From: Pleurodeles waltl
Lineage: Eukaryota > Chordata > Amphibia > Caudata > Salamandridae
Assembly (NCBI RefSeq): GCF_031143425.1
Contig: NC_090440.1
Span: forward strand, 336,973,844 to 337,037,843
Length of the DNA stretch: 64,000 bases
Reading direction: 5' to 3'
Shown here: one piece after another, positions 25,103-37,144 of the stretch
Layout: the number at the start of each line of letters is the position of its first letter
Position numbering within the stretch: position 1 is the first letter of the stretch
Notes under the pieces: generated by a model
What the model was told of the DNA's origin: nothing
Databases searched by the model: none
The model's input: the letters and a program-made list of their open reading frames with translations, nothing else
Made by a program: the position numbers and the translations under genes

Positions 25103-25484
25103 GTGTGGGTAGGCCTAGCGCCTGCGACAGGAAATGCCCCAAAACACAACGTGGACACTTCCCATTTCTTGGCAGAAAACAGAGGTGTTTTTTGCAATGT
25201 GTCTACCAGTAGATTTTGGCCTCTAGCTCAGCCGGCACCTACGGAAACCTACCAAACCTGTGCATTTTTGAAAACTAGAGAGCTAGGGGAATCCAAGATG
25301 GGGTGACTTGTGGGGCTCTGACCAGGTTCTGTTACACAGAATCCTTTGCAAACCTCAAAATGTGGCTAAAAAACACGTTTTCCTCACATTTCGGTGACAG
25401 AAAGTTCTAGAATCTGAGAGGAGCCACAAATTTCCTGCCACCCAGCATTCCCCCAAGTCTCCCGATAAAAATCATACCTCACTT
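25103..25484. repeat. Exemplar D-type monomer
   Basis: Diagnostic D features: GCGCCTGCGAC, GGACACTTCCC, GCAATGTGTCTACCAG, CCGGCACCTACGG and GAGAGCTAGGGG. D' monomers have GTGTCTACCTGTAG and CCTGCACCTATGG instead. The tail leading into D (upstream) usually has AGTTATAGAATCTGAAAG and GATACAAATGATACC. Confidence 0.85.
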
Positions 25485-26085
25485 GTGTGGGTAGGAAGAG
25501 CGCCCGCAACAGGAAATGCCCCAAAACACAACGTGGACACATCCCATTTCTTGGCAGAAAACAGAGGTGTTTTTTGCAAAGTGCCTACCTGTAAGTTTTG
25601 GCCTTTAGCTCAGCTTGCACCTTGGGAAACCTACCAAACCTGTGCCTTTTTGCAAACTAGAGACCTTGGGGAATCCAAAATGGGGTGACTTGTGGGTCTC
25701 TGACCAGGTTCTGTTACCCAGAATCCTTTGCAAACCTCAAAAGTTGGGTAAAAAACACATTTTCCTCACATTTCAGTGACAGAAAGTTCTAGAATCTGAG
25801 AGGAGCCACAAATTTCCTGCCACCCAGCATTCCCCCAAGTCTCCCGATAAAAATCGTACCTCACTTGTGTGGGTAGGCCTAGCGCCCGCGACAGGAAATG
25901 CCCCAAAACACAACGTGGACACATCCCATTTCTTGGCAGAAAACAGAGGTGTTTTTTGCAAAGTGCCTACCTGTAGGTTTTGGCCTCTAGCTCAGCCGGC
26001 ACCTAGGGAAACCTACCAAACCTGTGCATTTTTGAAAACTAGAGACCTAGGGGAATCCAAGAAGGGGTGACTTGTGGGGCTCTGA

Positions 26086-27009
26086 CCAGGTTCTGTTAAC
26101 CAGAATCCTTTGCTAACCTCAAAATTTGGCTAAACAAACACATTTTCCTCACATTTTGATGGCATAAAGTTCTGGAATCTGAAAGAAGCCACAAATTTCC
26201 TTCCACCCAGCATTCCCCTAAGTCTCCCGATACAAATGATACCTCACTTGTGTGGGTAGGCCTAGCGCCTGCGACAGGAAATGCCCCAAAACACAACGTG
26301 GACACTTCCCATTTCTTGGCAGAAAACAGAGGTGTTTTTTGCAATGTGTCTACCAGTAGATTTTGGCCTCTAGCTCAGCCGGCACCTACGGAAACCTACC
26401 AAACCTGTGCATTTTTGAAAACTAGAGAGCTAGGGGAATCCAAGATGGGGTGACTTGTGGGGCTCTGACCAGGTTCTGTTACACAGAATCCTTTGCAAAC
26501 CTCAAAATGTGGCTAAAAAACACATTTTCCTCACATTTCGGTGACAGAAAGTTATAAAATCTGAGAGAAGCCACAAATTTCCTTCCACCCAGCATTCCCC
26601 TAAGTCTCCCGATACAAATGATACCTCACTTGTGTGGGTAGGCCTAGCGCCTGCGACAGGAAATGCCCCAAAACACAACGTGGACACTTCCCATTTCTTG
26701 GCAGAAAACAGAGGTGTTTTTTGCAATGTGTCTACCTGTAGATTTTGGCCTCTAGCTCAGCCTGCACCTATGGAAACCTACCAAACCTGTGCATTTTTGA
26801 AAACTAGAGAGCTAGGGAAATCCAAGATGGGGTGACTTGTGGGGCTCTGACCAGGTTCTGTTACACAGAATCCTTTGCAAACCTCAAAATGAGGCTAAAA
26901 AACACATTTTCCTCACATTTCGGTGACAGAAAGTTCTAGAATCTGAGAGGAGCCACAAATTTCCTGCCACCCAGCATTCCCCCAAGTCTCCCGATAAAAA
27001 TCATACCTC
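26086..27009. repeat. Linker between the 3.3-kb copies: D and D' monomers
   Basis: Starts are 26250 D and 26632 D'. The first is reached by a switch from a B-type tail (GCTAACCTCAAAATTTGG, ATTTTGATGGCATAAAG) to a D-type tail (GAAAGAAGCCACAAATTTCC) near 26180, so the expected C monomer is skipped. The second matches the D' at 20898. Confidence 0.75.
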
Positions 27010-30000
27010 ACTTGTGTGGGTAGGCCTAGCGCCCGCAACAGGGAATGCCCCAAAACACAACGTGGACACATCCCATTTCTTGGCAGAAAACAGAGGTGTT
27101 TTTTGCAAAGTGCCTACCTGTAGGTTTTGGCCTCTAGCTCAGCCGGCACCTAGGGAAACCTACCAAACCTGTGCATTTTTGAAAACTAGAGACCTAGGGG
27201 AATCCAAGAAGGGGTGACTTGTGGGGCTCTGACCAGGTTCTGTTACCCAGAATCCTTTGCTAACCTCAAACTTTGGCTAAACAAACACATTTTCCTCACA
27301 TTTCGGAGACATAAAGTTCTGGAATCTGAGAGGAGCCACAAATTTCCTTCCACCCAGCGTTCCCCCAAGTCTCCCGATAAAAATTATACCTCACTTGTGT
27401 GGGTAGGCCTAGCGTCCACGACAGGAAATGCCCCAAAACACAACATGGACACATCCCATTTTTTGACAGAAAACAGAGGTGTTTTTTGCAAAGTGTCTAC
27501 CTGTAGATTTTGGCCTCTAGCTCAGCCGGCACCTACGGAAACCTACCAAACCTGTGCATTTATGAAAACTAGAGAGCTAGGGGAATCCAAGATGGGGTGA
27601 CTTGTGTGGCTCTGACCAGGTTCTGTTACACATAATCCTTTGCAAACCTCAAAATGTGGCTAAAAAACACATTTTCCTCACATTTCGGTGACAGAAAGTT
27701 ATAGAATCTGAAAGAAGCCACAAATTTCCTTCCACCCAGCATTCCCCTAAGTCTCCCGATACAAATGATACCTCACTTGTGTGGGTAGGCCTAGCGCCTG
27801 TGACAGGAAATGCCCCAAAACACAACGTGGACACTTCCCATTTCTTGGCAGAAAACAGAGGTGTTTTTTGCAATGTGTCTACAAGTAGATTTTGGCCTCT
27901 AGCTCAGCCGGCACCTATGGAAACCTACCAAACCTGTGCATTTTTGAAAACTAGAGAGCTAGGGGAATCCAAGATGGGGTGACTTGTGGGGCTCTGACCA
28001 GGTTCTGTTACACAGAATCCTTTGCAAACCTCAAAATGTGGCTAAAAAACACGTTTTCCTCACATTTCGGTGACAGAAAGTTCTAGAATCTGAGAGGAGC
28101 CACAAATTTCCTGCCACCCAGCATTCCCCCAAGTCTCCCGATAAAAATCATACCTCACTTGTGTGGGTAGGAAGAGCGCCCGCAACAGGAAATGCCCCAA
28201 AACACAACGTGGACACATCCCATTTCTTGGCAGAAAACAGAGGTGTTTGCCTACCTGTAAGTTTTGGCCTCTAGCTCAGCTGGCACCTTGGGAAACCTAC
28301 CAAACCTGTGCCTTTTTGCAAACTAGAGACCTAGGGGAATCCAAAATGGGGTGACTTGTGGGTCTCTGACCAGGTTCTGTTACCCAGAATCCTTTTCAAA
28401 CCTCAAAATTTGGGTAAAAAACACATTTTCCTCACATTTCAGTGACAGAAAGTTCTAGAATCTGAGAGGAGCCACAAATTTCCTGCCACCCAGCATTCCC
28501 CCAAGTCTCCCGATAAAAATCGTACCTCACTTGTGTGGGTAGGCCTAGCGCCCGCGACAGGAAATGCCCCAAAACACAACGTGGACACATCCCATTTCTT
28601 GGCAGAAAACAGAGGTGTTTTTTGCAAAGTGCCTACCTGTAGGTTTTGGCCTCTAGCTCAGCCGGCACCTAGGGAAACCTACCAAACCTGTGCATTTTTG
28701 AAAACTAGAGACCTAGGGGAATCCAAGAAGGGGTGACTTGTGGGGCTCTGACCAGGTTCTGTTACCCAGAATCCTTTGCTAACCTTAAACTTTGGCTAAA
28801 CAACACATTTTCCTCACATTTCGGTGACATAAAGTTCTGGAATCTGAGAGGAGCCACAAATTTCCTTCCACCCAGTGTTCCCCCAAGTCTCCCGATACAA
28901 ATTATACCTCACTTGTGTGGGTAGGCCTAGCGTCCACGACAGGAAATGCCCCAAAACACAACATGGACACATCCCATTTTTTGACAGAAAACAGAGGTGT
29001 TTTTTGCAAAGTGTCTACCTGTAGATTTTGGCCTCTAGCTCAGCCGGCACCTACGGAAACCTACCAAACCTGTGCATTTTTGAAAACTAGAGAGCTAGGG
29101 GAATCCAAGATGGGGTGACTTGTGTGGCTCTGACCAGGTTCTGTTACACATAATCCTTTGCAAACCTCAAAATGTGGCTAAAAAACACATTTTCCTCATA
29201 TTTCGGTGACAGAAAGTTATAGAATCTGAAAGAAGCCACAAATTTCCTTCCACCCAGCATTCCCCTAAGTCTCCCGATACAAATGATACCTCACTTGTGT
29301 GGGTAGGCCTAACGCCTGCGACAGCAAATGCCCCAAAACACAACGTGGACACTTCCCATTTCTTGGCAGAAAACAGAGGTGTTTTTTTGCAATGTGTCTA
29401 CCAGTAGATTTTGGCCTCTAGCTCAGCCGGCACCTACGGAAACCTACCAAACCTGTGCATTTTTGAAAACTAGAGAGCTAGGGGAATCCAAGATGGGGTG
29501 ACTTGTGGGGCTCTGACCAGGTTCTGTTACACAGAATCCTTTGCAAACCTCAAAATGTGGCTAAAAAACACGTTTTCCTCACATTTCGGTGACAGAAAGT
29601 TCTAGAATCTGAGAGGAGCCACAAATTTCCTGCCACCCAGCATTCCCCCAAGTCTCCCGATAAAAATCATACCTCACTTGTGTGGGTAGGAAGAGCGCCC
29701 GCAACAGGAAATGCCCCAAAACACAACGTGGACACATCCCATTTCTTGGCAGAAAACAGAGGTGTTTTTTGCAAAGTGCCTACCTGTAAGTTTTGGCCTT
29801 TAGCTCAGCTTGCACCTTGGGAAACCTACCAAACCTGTGCCTTTTTGCAAACTAGAGACCTTGGGGAATCCAAAATGGGGTGACTTGTGGGTCTCTGACC
29901 AGGTTCTGTTACCCAGAATCCTTTGCAAACCTCAAAATTTGGGTAAAAAACACATTTTCCTCACATTTCAGTGACAAAAAGTTCTAGAATCTGAGAGGAG

Positions 30001-30280
30001 CCACAAATTTCCTGCCACCCAGCATTCCCCCAAGTCTCCTGATAAAAATCGTACCTCACTTGTGTGGGTAGGCCTAGCGCCCGCGACAGGAAATGCCCCA
30101 AAACACAACGTGGACACATCCCATTTCTTGGCAGAAAACAGAGGTGTTTTTTGCAAAGTGCCTACCTGTAGGTTTTGGCCTCTAGCTCAGCCGGCACCTA
30201 GGGAAACCTACCAAACCTGTGCATTTTTGAAAACTAGAGACCTAGGGGAATCCAAGAAGGGGTGACTTGTGGGGCTCTGA
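27010..30280. repeat. Region 5b, copy 2 of the 3.3-kb duplicated block
   Basis: Starts are 27014 (E/B hybrid), 27397 C, 27779 D, 28161 A with a 10-bp deletion, 28533 B, 28915 C, 29297 D, 29680 A and 30062 B. The order and private variants are those of 22805-26085. Changes specific to this copy include the deletion near 28247, GCTAACCTTAAAC at 28779, CCCAGTGTTCC at 28873 and CGACAGCAAATG at 29319. Confidence 0.85.
28161..28532. repeat. A-type monomer with a 10-bp internal deletion (372 bp)
   Basis: The usual GTGTTTTTTGCAAAGTGCC is shortened to GTGTTTGCC near 28247, removing 10 bp. This is the shortest unit in the window. The deletion is absent from its duplication partner at 23956, so it arose later. 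Confidence 0.85.
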
Positions 30281-30640
30281 CCAGGTTCTGTTACCCAGAA
30301 TCCTTTGCTAACCTCAAACTTTGGCTAAACAAACACATTTTCCTCACATTTCGGTGACATAAAGTTCTGGAATCTGAGAGGAGCCACAAATTTCCTTCCA
30401 CCCAGCGTTCCCCCAAGTCTCCCAATAAAAATTATACCTCACTTGTGTGGGTAGGCCTAGCGTCCACGACAGGAAATGCCCCAAAACACAACATGGACAC
30501 ATCCCATTTTTTGACAGAAAACAGAGGTGTTTTTTGCAAAGTGTCTACCTGTAGATTTTGGCCTCTAGCTCAGCCGGCACCTACGGAAACCTACCAAACC
30601 TGTGCATTTTTGAAAACTAGAGAGCTAGGGGAATCCAAGA
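30281..30640. repeat. C monomer closing region 5
   Basis: A C-type monomer starting at 30445 follows the B at 30062. Its tail carries GGGGTCACTTG (30643), a variant also seen at 32170. It therefore belongs to the next duplicated family at its right end. Confidence 0.7.
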
Positions 30641-32165
30641 TGGGGTCACTTGTGGGGCTCTGACCAGGTTCTGTTACACAGAATCCTTTGCAAACCTCAA
30701 AATGTGGCTAAAAAACACATTTTCCTCACATTTCGGTGACAGAAAGTTCTAGAATCTGAGAGGAGCCACAAATTTCCTGCCACCCAGCATTCCCCCAAGT
30801 CTCCCGATAAAAATCATCCCTCACTTGTGTGGGTAGGCCTAGCGCCCGCAACAGGAAATGCCCCAAAACACAACGTGGACACATCCCATTTCTTGGCAGA
30901 AAACAGAGGTGTTTTTTGCAAAGTGCCTACCTGTAGGTTTTGGCCTCTAGCTCAGCTGGCACCTTGGGAAACCTACCAAACCTGTGCCTTTTTGCAAACT
31001 AGAGACCTAGGGGAATCCAAAATGGGGTGACTTGTGGGTCTCTGACCAGGTTCTGTTACCCAGAATCCTTTGCAAACCTCAAAATTTGGGTAAAAAAACA
31101 CATTTTCCTCACATTTCAGTGACAGAAAGTTCTAGAATCTGAGAGGAGCCACAAATTTCCTGCCACCCAGCATTCCCCCAAGTCTCCCGATAAAAATCGT
31201 ACCTCACTTGTGTTGGTAGGCCTAGCGCCCGCGACAGGAAATGCCCCAAAACACAACGTGGACACATCCCATTTCTTGGCAGAAAACAGAGGTGTTTTTT
31301 GCAAAGTGCCTACCTGTAGGTTTTGGCCTCTAGCTGAGCCGGCACCTAGGGAAACCTACCAAACCTGTGCATTTTTGAAAACTAGAGACCTAGGGGAATC
31401 CAAAATGGGGTGACTTGTGGGTCTCTGACCAGGTTCTGTTACCCAGAATCCTTTGCAAACCTCAAAATTTGGGTAAAAAACACCTTTTCCTCACATTTCG
31501 GTGACATAAAGTTCTAGAATCTGAGAGGAGCCACAAATTTCCTGTCACCCAGCATTCCCCCAAGTCTCCCGATAAAAATCGTACCACACTTGTGTGGGTA
31601 GGCCTAGCGCCCGCGACAGGAAATGCCCCAAAACACAACGTGGACACATCCCATTTCTTGGCAGAAAACAGAGTGTTTTTTGCAAAGTGCCTACCTGTAG
31701 GTTTGGGCCTCTAGCTCAGCCAGCACCTAGGGAAACCTACCGAACCTGTGCATTTTTTAAAATGAGAGACCTAGGGGAATCCAAGAAGGGGTGACTTGTG
31801 GGCTCTGACCAGGTTCTGTTACCCAGAATCCTTTGCTAACCTCAAAATTTGGCTAAGCAAACACATTTTCCTCACATTTCGGTGACATAAAGTTCTGGAA
31901 TCTGAGAGGAGCCACAAATTTCCTTCCACCCAGCGTTCCCCCAAGTCTCCCGATAAAAATTATACCTCACTTGTGTGGGTACGCCTAGCGTCCACGACAG
32001 GAAATGCCCCAAAACACAACATGGACACATCCCATTTTTTAACAGAAAACAGAGGTGTTTTTTGCAAAGTGTCTACCTGTAGATTTTGGCCTCTAGCTCA
32101 GCCGGCACCTACGGAAACCTACCAAACCTGTGCATTTTTGAAAACTAGAGAGCTAGGGGAATCCA
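30641..32165. repeat. Region 6a: four-monomer unit E-B-F-C', copy 1
   Basis: Starts are 30827 E, 31210 B variant (GTGTTGGTAGG, AGCTGAGCCGG), 31592 F and 31973 C' variant (GTGGGTACGCC). It is directly followed by a second copy about 1528 bp away. Shared private variants are AAAATCATCCCTCAC, AACACCTTTTCC, AAAATGAGAGACC and GGGTACGCCTAGCG. The C' here has GTGCATTTTTG where its partner has GTGCATATTTG. Confidence 0.82.
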
Positions 32166-33690
32166 AGATGGGTCACTTGTGGGGCTCTGACCAGGTTCTG
32201 TTACACAGAATCCTTTGCAAACCTCAAAATGTGGCTAAAAAACACATTTTCCTCACATTTCGGTGACAGAAAGTTCTAGAATCTGAGAGGAGCCACAAAT
32301 TTCCTGCCACCCAGCATTCCCCCAAGTCTCCCGATAAAAATCATCCCTCACTTGTGTGGGTAGGCCTAGCGCCCGCAACAGGAAATTGCCCCAAAACACA
32401 ACGTGGACACATCCCATTTCTTGGCAGAAAACAGAGGTGTTTTTTGCAAAGTGCCTACCTGTAGGTTTTGGCCTCTAGCTCAGCTGGCACCTTGGGAAAC
32501 CTACCAAACCTGTGCCTTTTTGCAAACTAGAGACCTAGGGGAATCCAAAATGGGGTGACTTGTGGGTCTCTGACCAGGTTCTGTTACCCAGAATCCTTTG
32601 CCAACCTCAAAATTTGGGTAAAAAACACATTTTCCTCACATTTCAGTGACAGAAAGTTCTAGAATCTGAGAGGAGCCACAAAATTTCCTGCCACCCAGCA
32701 TTCCCCCAAGTCTCCCGATAAAAATCGTACCTCACTTGTGTTGGTAGGCCTAGCGCCCGCGACAGGAAATGCCCCAAAACACAACGTGGACACATCCCAT
32801 TTCTTGGCAGAAAACAGAGGTGTTTTTTGCAAAGTGCCTACCTGTAGGTTTTGGCCTCTAGCTGAGCCGGCACCTAGGGGAAACCTACCAAACCTGTGCA
32901 TTTTTGAAAACTAGAGACCTAGGGGAATCCAAAATGGGGTGACTTGTGGGTTTCTGACCAGGTTCTGTTACCCAGAATCCTTTGCAAACCTCAAAATTTG
33001 GGTAAAAAACACCTTTTCCTCACATTTCGGTGACATAAAGTTCTAGAATCTGAGAGGAGCCACAAATTTCCTGTCACCCAGCATTCCCCCAAGTCTCCCG
33101 ATAAAAATCGTACCACACTTGTGTGGGTAGGCCTAGCGCCCGCGACAGGAAATGCCCCAAAACACAACGTGGACACATCCCATTTCTTGGCAGAAAACAG
33201 AGGTGTTTTTTGCAAAGTGCCTACCTGTAGGTTTGGGCCTCTAGCTCAGCCAGCACCTAGGGAAACCTACCGAACCTGTGCATTTTTTAAAATGAGAGAC
33301 CTAGGGGAATCCAAGAAGGGGTGACTTGTGGGGCTCTGACCAGGTTCTGTTACCCAGAATCCTTTGCTAACCTCAAAATTTGGCTAAGCAAACACATTTT
33401 CCTCACATTTCGGTGACATAAAGTTCTGGAATCTGAGAGGAGCCACAAATTTCCTTCCACCCAGCGTTCCCCCAAGTCTCCCGATAAAAATTATACCTCA
33501 CTTGTGTGGGTACGCCTAGCGTCCACGACAGGAAATGCCCCAAAACACAACATGGACACATCCCATTTTTTAACAGAAAACAGAGGTGTTTTTTGCAAAG
33601 TGTCTACCTGTAGATTTTGGCCTCTAGCTCAGCCGGCACCTACGGAAACCTACCAAACCTGTGCATATTTGAAAACTAGAGAGCTAGGGG
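32166..33690. repeat. Region 6a: four-monomer unit E-B-F-C', copy 2
   Basis: Starts are 32354 E, 32738 B variant, 33121 F and 33504 C', each about 1528 bp to the right of its partner. Single-base length changes in this copy are GGAAATTGCCCC (32381), CCACAAAATTTCC (32678) and CCTAGGGGAAACC (32873). None is shared with copy 1. Confidence 0.82.
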
Positions 33691-34839
33691 AATCCAAGAT
33701 GGGGTGACTTGTGGGGCTCTGACCAGGTTCTGTTACACAGAATCCTTTGCAAACCTCAAAATGTTGCTAAAACACACATTTTCCTCACATTTCGGTGACA
33801 GAAAGTTATAGAATCTGAGAGGAGCCACAAATTTCCTTCCACCCAGCATTTCCCTAAGTCTTCTGATAAAAATGATACCTCACTTATGTGGGTAGGCCTA
33901 GCGCCTGCGACAGGAAATGCCCCAAAACACAACGTGGACACATCCCATTTCTTGGCAGAAAACAGAGGTGTTTTTTGCAAAGTGCCTACCTTTAGGTTTT
34001 GGCCTCTAGCTCAGCCGGCACCTACGGAAACCTACCAAACCTGTGCCTTTTTGCAAACTAGAGACCTAGGGGAATCCAAAATGGGGTGACTTGTGGGTCT
34101 CTGACCAGGTTCTGTTACCCAGAATCCTTTGCAAACCTCAAAATTTTGGTAAAAAAACACATTTTCCTCACATTTCGATGACAGAAAGTTCTAGAATCTG
34201 AGAGGAGCCACAAATTTCCTTCCACCCAGCATTCCCCAAGTCTCCCGATAAAAATCGTACCTCACTTGTGTGGGTAGGCTTAGCTCCCGCGACAGGAAAT
34301 GCCCCAAAACACAACGTGGACACATCCCATTTCTTGGCAGAAAACAGAGGTATTTTTTGCAAAGTGCCTACCTGTAGGTTTTGGCCTCTAGCTCAGCCGG
34401 CACCTACGGAAACCTACCAAACCTGTGCATTTTTGTAAACTAGAGACCTAGGGGAATCCAAGAAGGGGTGACTTGTGGGGCTCTGACCAGGTTCTGTTAC
34501 CCAGAATCCTTTGCTAACCTCAAAATTTGGCTAAACAAACACATTTTCCTCACATTTCGGTGACATAAAGTTCTGGAATCAGAGGAGCCACAAATTTCCT
34601 TCCACCCAGCGTTCCCCCAAGTCTCCCGATAAAAATTATACCTCACTTGTGTGGGTAGGCCTAGCGTCCACGACAGGAAATGCCCCAAAACACAACATGG
34701 ACACATCCCATTTTTTGACAGAAAACAGAGGTGTTTTTTGCAAAGTGTCTACCTGTAGATTTTGGCCTCTAGCTCAGCCGGCACCTACGGAAACCTACCA
34801 AACCTGAGCATTTTTGAAAACTAGAGAGCTAGGGGAATC
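33691..34839. repeat. Region 6b: G-H-C linker monomers
   Basis: Starts are 33886 G-like, 34268 H and 34649 C. The G-like unit has TACCTTTAGG and an ACGG middle. The H unit carries GGTAGGCTTAGCTCCCGCG, also seen at 40396. A 2-bp loss gives GGAATCAGAGG near 34576. Confidence 0.7.
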
Positions 34840-37144
34840 CAAGATGGGGTGACTTGTGGGGCTCTGACCAGGTTCTGTTACACAGAATCCTTTGCAAACC
34901 TCAAAATGTGGCTAAAAAACACATTTTCCTCACATTTCGGTGACAGAAAGTTCTAGAATCTGAGAGGAGCCACAAATTTCCTGCCACCCAGCATTCCCCC
35001 AAGTCTCCCGATAAAAATCATACCTCACTTGTGTGGGTAGGCCTAGCGCCCGCAACAGGAAATGCCCCAAAACACAATGTGGACACATCCCATTTCTTGG
35101 CAGAAAACAGAGGTGTTTTTTGCAAAGTGCCTACCTGTAGGTTTTGGCCTCTAGCTCAGCTGGCACCTTGGGAAACCTACCAAACCTGTGCCTTTTTGCA
35201 AACTGGAGACCTAGGGGAATCCAAAATGGGGTGACTTGTGGGTCTCTGACCAGGTTCTGTTACCCAGAATCCTTTGCAAACCTCAAAATTTGGGTAAAAA
35301 ACACATTTTCCTCACATTTCAGTGACAGAAAGTTCTAGAATCTGAGAGGAGCCACAAATTTCCTGCCACCCAGCATTCCCCCAAGTCTCCCGATAAAAAT
35401 CATCCCTCACTTGTGTGGGTAGGCCTAGCGCCCGCAACAGGAAATGCCCCAAAACACAACGTGGACACATCCCATTTCTTGGCAGAAAACAGAGGTGTTT
35501 TTTGCAAAGTGCCTACCTGTAGGTTTTGGCCTCTAGCTCACAGCTGGCACCTTGGGGAACCTCCTACCACAAACCTGTGCCTTTTTGCAAACTAGAGACC
35601 TAGGGGAATCCAAAATGGGGTGACTTGTGGGTCTCTGACCAGGTTCTGTTACCCAGAATCCTTTGCAAACCTCAAAATTTGGGTAAAAAACACATTTTCC
35701 TCACATTTCAGTGACAGAAAGTTCTAGAATCTGAGAGGAGCCACAAATTTCCTGCCACCCAGCATTCCCCCAAGTCTCCCGATAAAAATCGTACCTCACT
35801 TGTGTTGGTAGGCCTTGCGCCCCCGCGACAGGAAATGCCCCAAAACACAACGTGGACACATCCCATTTCTTGGCAGAAAACAGAGGTGTTTTTTGCAAAG
35901 TGCCTACCTGTAGGTTTTGGCCTCTAGCTCAGCCCGCACCTAGGGAAACCTACCAAACCTGTGCATTTTTGAAAACTAGAGACCTAGGGGAATCCAAAAT
36001 GGGGTGACTTGTGGGTCTCTGACCAGGTTCTGTTACCCAGAATCCTTTGCAAACCTCAAAATTTGGGTAAAAAACACCTTTTCCTCACATTTCGGTGACA
36101 GAAAGTTCTAGAATCTGAGAGGAGCCACAAATTTCCTGTCACCCAGCATTCCCCCAAGTCTCCCGATAAAAATCGTACCACACTTGTGTGGGTAGGCCTA
36201 GCGCCCGCGACAGGAAATGCCCCAAAACACAACGTGGACACATCCCATTTCTTGGCAGAAAACAGAGGTGTTTTTTGCAAAGTGCCTACCTGTAGGTTTG
36301 GGCTTCTAGCTCAGCCAGCACCTAGGGAAACCTACCGAACCTGTGCATTTTTTAAAACGAGAGACCTAGGGGAATCCAAGAAGGGGTGACTTGTGGGGCT
36401 CTGACCAGGTTCTGTTACCCAGAATCCTTTGCTAACCTCAAAATTTGGCTAAGCAAACACATTTTCCTCACATTTCGGCGACATAAAGTTCTGGAATCTG
36501 AGAGGAGCCACAAATTTCCTTCCACCCAGCGTTCCCCCAAGTCTCCCGATAAAAATTATACCTCACTTGTGTGGGTACGCCTAGCGTCCACGACAGGAAA
36601 TGCCCCAAAACACAACATGGACACATCCCATTTTTTAACAGAAAACAGAGGTGTTTTTTGCAAAGTGTCTACCTGTAGATTTTGGCCTCTAGCTCAGCCG
36701 GCACCCTACGGAAACCTACCAAACCTGTGCATATTTGAAAACTAGAGAGCTAGGGGAATCCAAGATGGGGTGACTTGTGGGGCTCTGACCAGGTTCTGTT
36801 ACACAGAATCCTTTGCAAACCTCAAAATGTTGCTAAAACACACATTTTCCTCACATTTCGGTGACAGAAAGTTATAGAATCTGAGAGGAGCCACAAATTT
36901 CCTTCCACCCAGCATTTCCCTAAGTCTTCTGATAAAAATGATACCTCACTTATGTGGGTAGGCCTAGCGCCTGCGACAGGAAATGCCCCAAAACACAACG
37001 TGGACACATCCCATTTCTTGGCAGAAAACAGAGGTGTTTTTTTGCAATGTGTCTACCTGTAGATTTTGGCCCTCTAGCTCAGCCTGCACCTATGGAAACC
37101 TACCAAATCTGTGCATTTTTGAAAACTAGAGAGCTAGGGGAATC
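34840..37144. repeat. Region 6c: six-monomer unit E-E-B-F-C'-G, copy 1
   Basis: Starts are 35031 E, 35413 E, 35802 B variant, 36186 F, 36569 C' and 36952 G/D' hybrid. It is followed directly by a second copy 2297-2306 bp away. Shared private variants are CACAATGTGGAC (35073 and 37378) and AACTGGAGACC (35201 and 37506). This copy contains an unusually indel-rich monomer at 35413. Confidence 0.82.
35413..35801. repeat. E-type monomer with clustered small insertions (389 bp)
   Basis: Between 35538 and 35575 the unit reads AGCTCACAGCTGG, CTTGGGGAACC, then CTCCTACCACAAACC, where neighbours read AGCTCAGCTGG, CTTGGGAAACC and TACCAAACC: about seven extra bases as short local duplications. This is the longest unit. 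The partner at 37719 lacks all of them. Confidence 0.85.

Larger units (their letters stand above)
22805..26085. repeat. Region 5b, copy 1 of a 3.3-kb duplicated block
   Basis: Starts are 22809 (E/B hybrid), 23192 C, 23574 D, 23956 A, 24338 B, 24721 C, 25103 D, 25485 A and 25867 B. It matches 27010-30280 at an offset of 4205 bp, falling to about 4195 after a 10-bp deletion in the right copy. Shared private variants are TTTCGGAGACATAAAG (23097 and 27302), GTGTCTACAAGTAG (23670 and 27876), GATACAAATTAT in a C-type context (24700 and 28895) and GCCTTTAGCTCAGCTTGCAC (25600 and 29796). The stretch 23956-25484 is a clean A-B-C-D tetramer. Confidence 0.85.
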
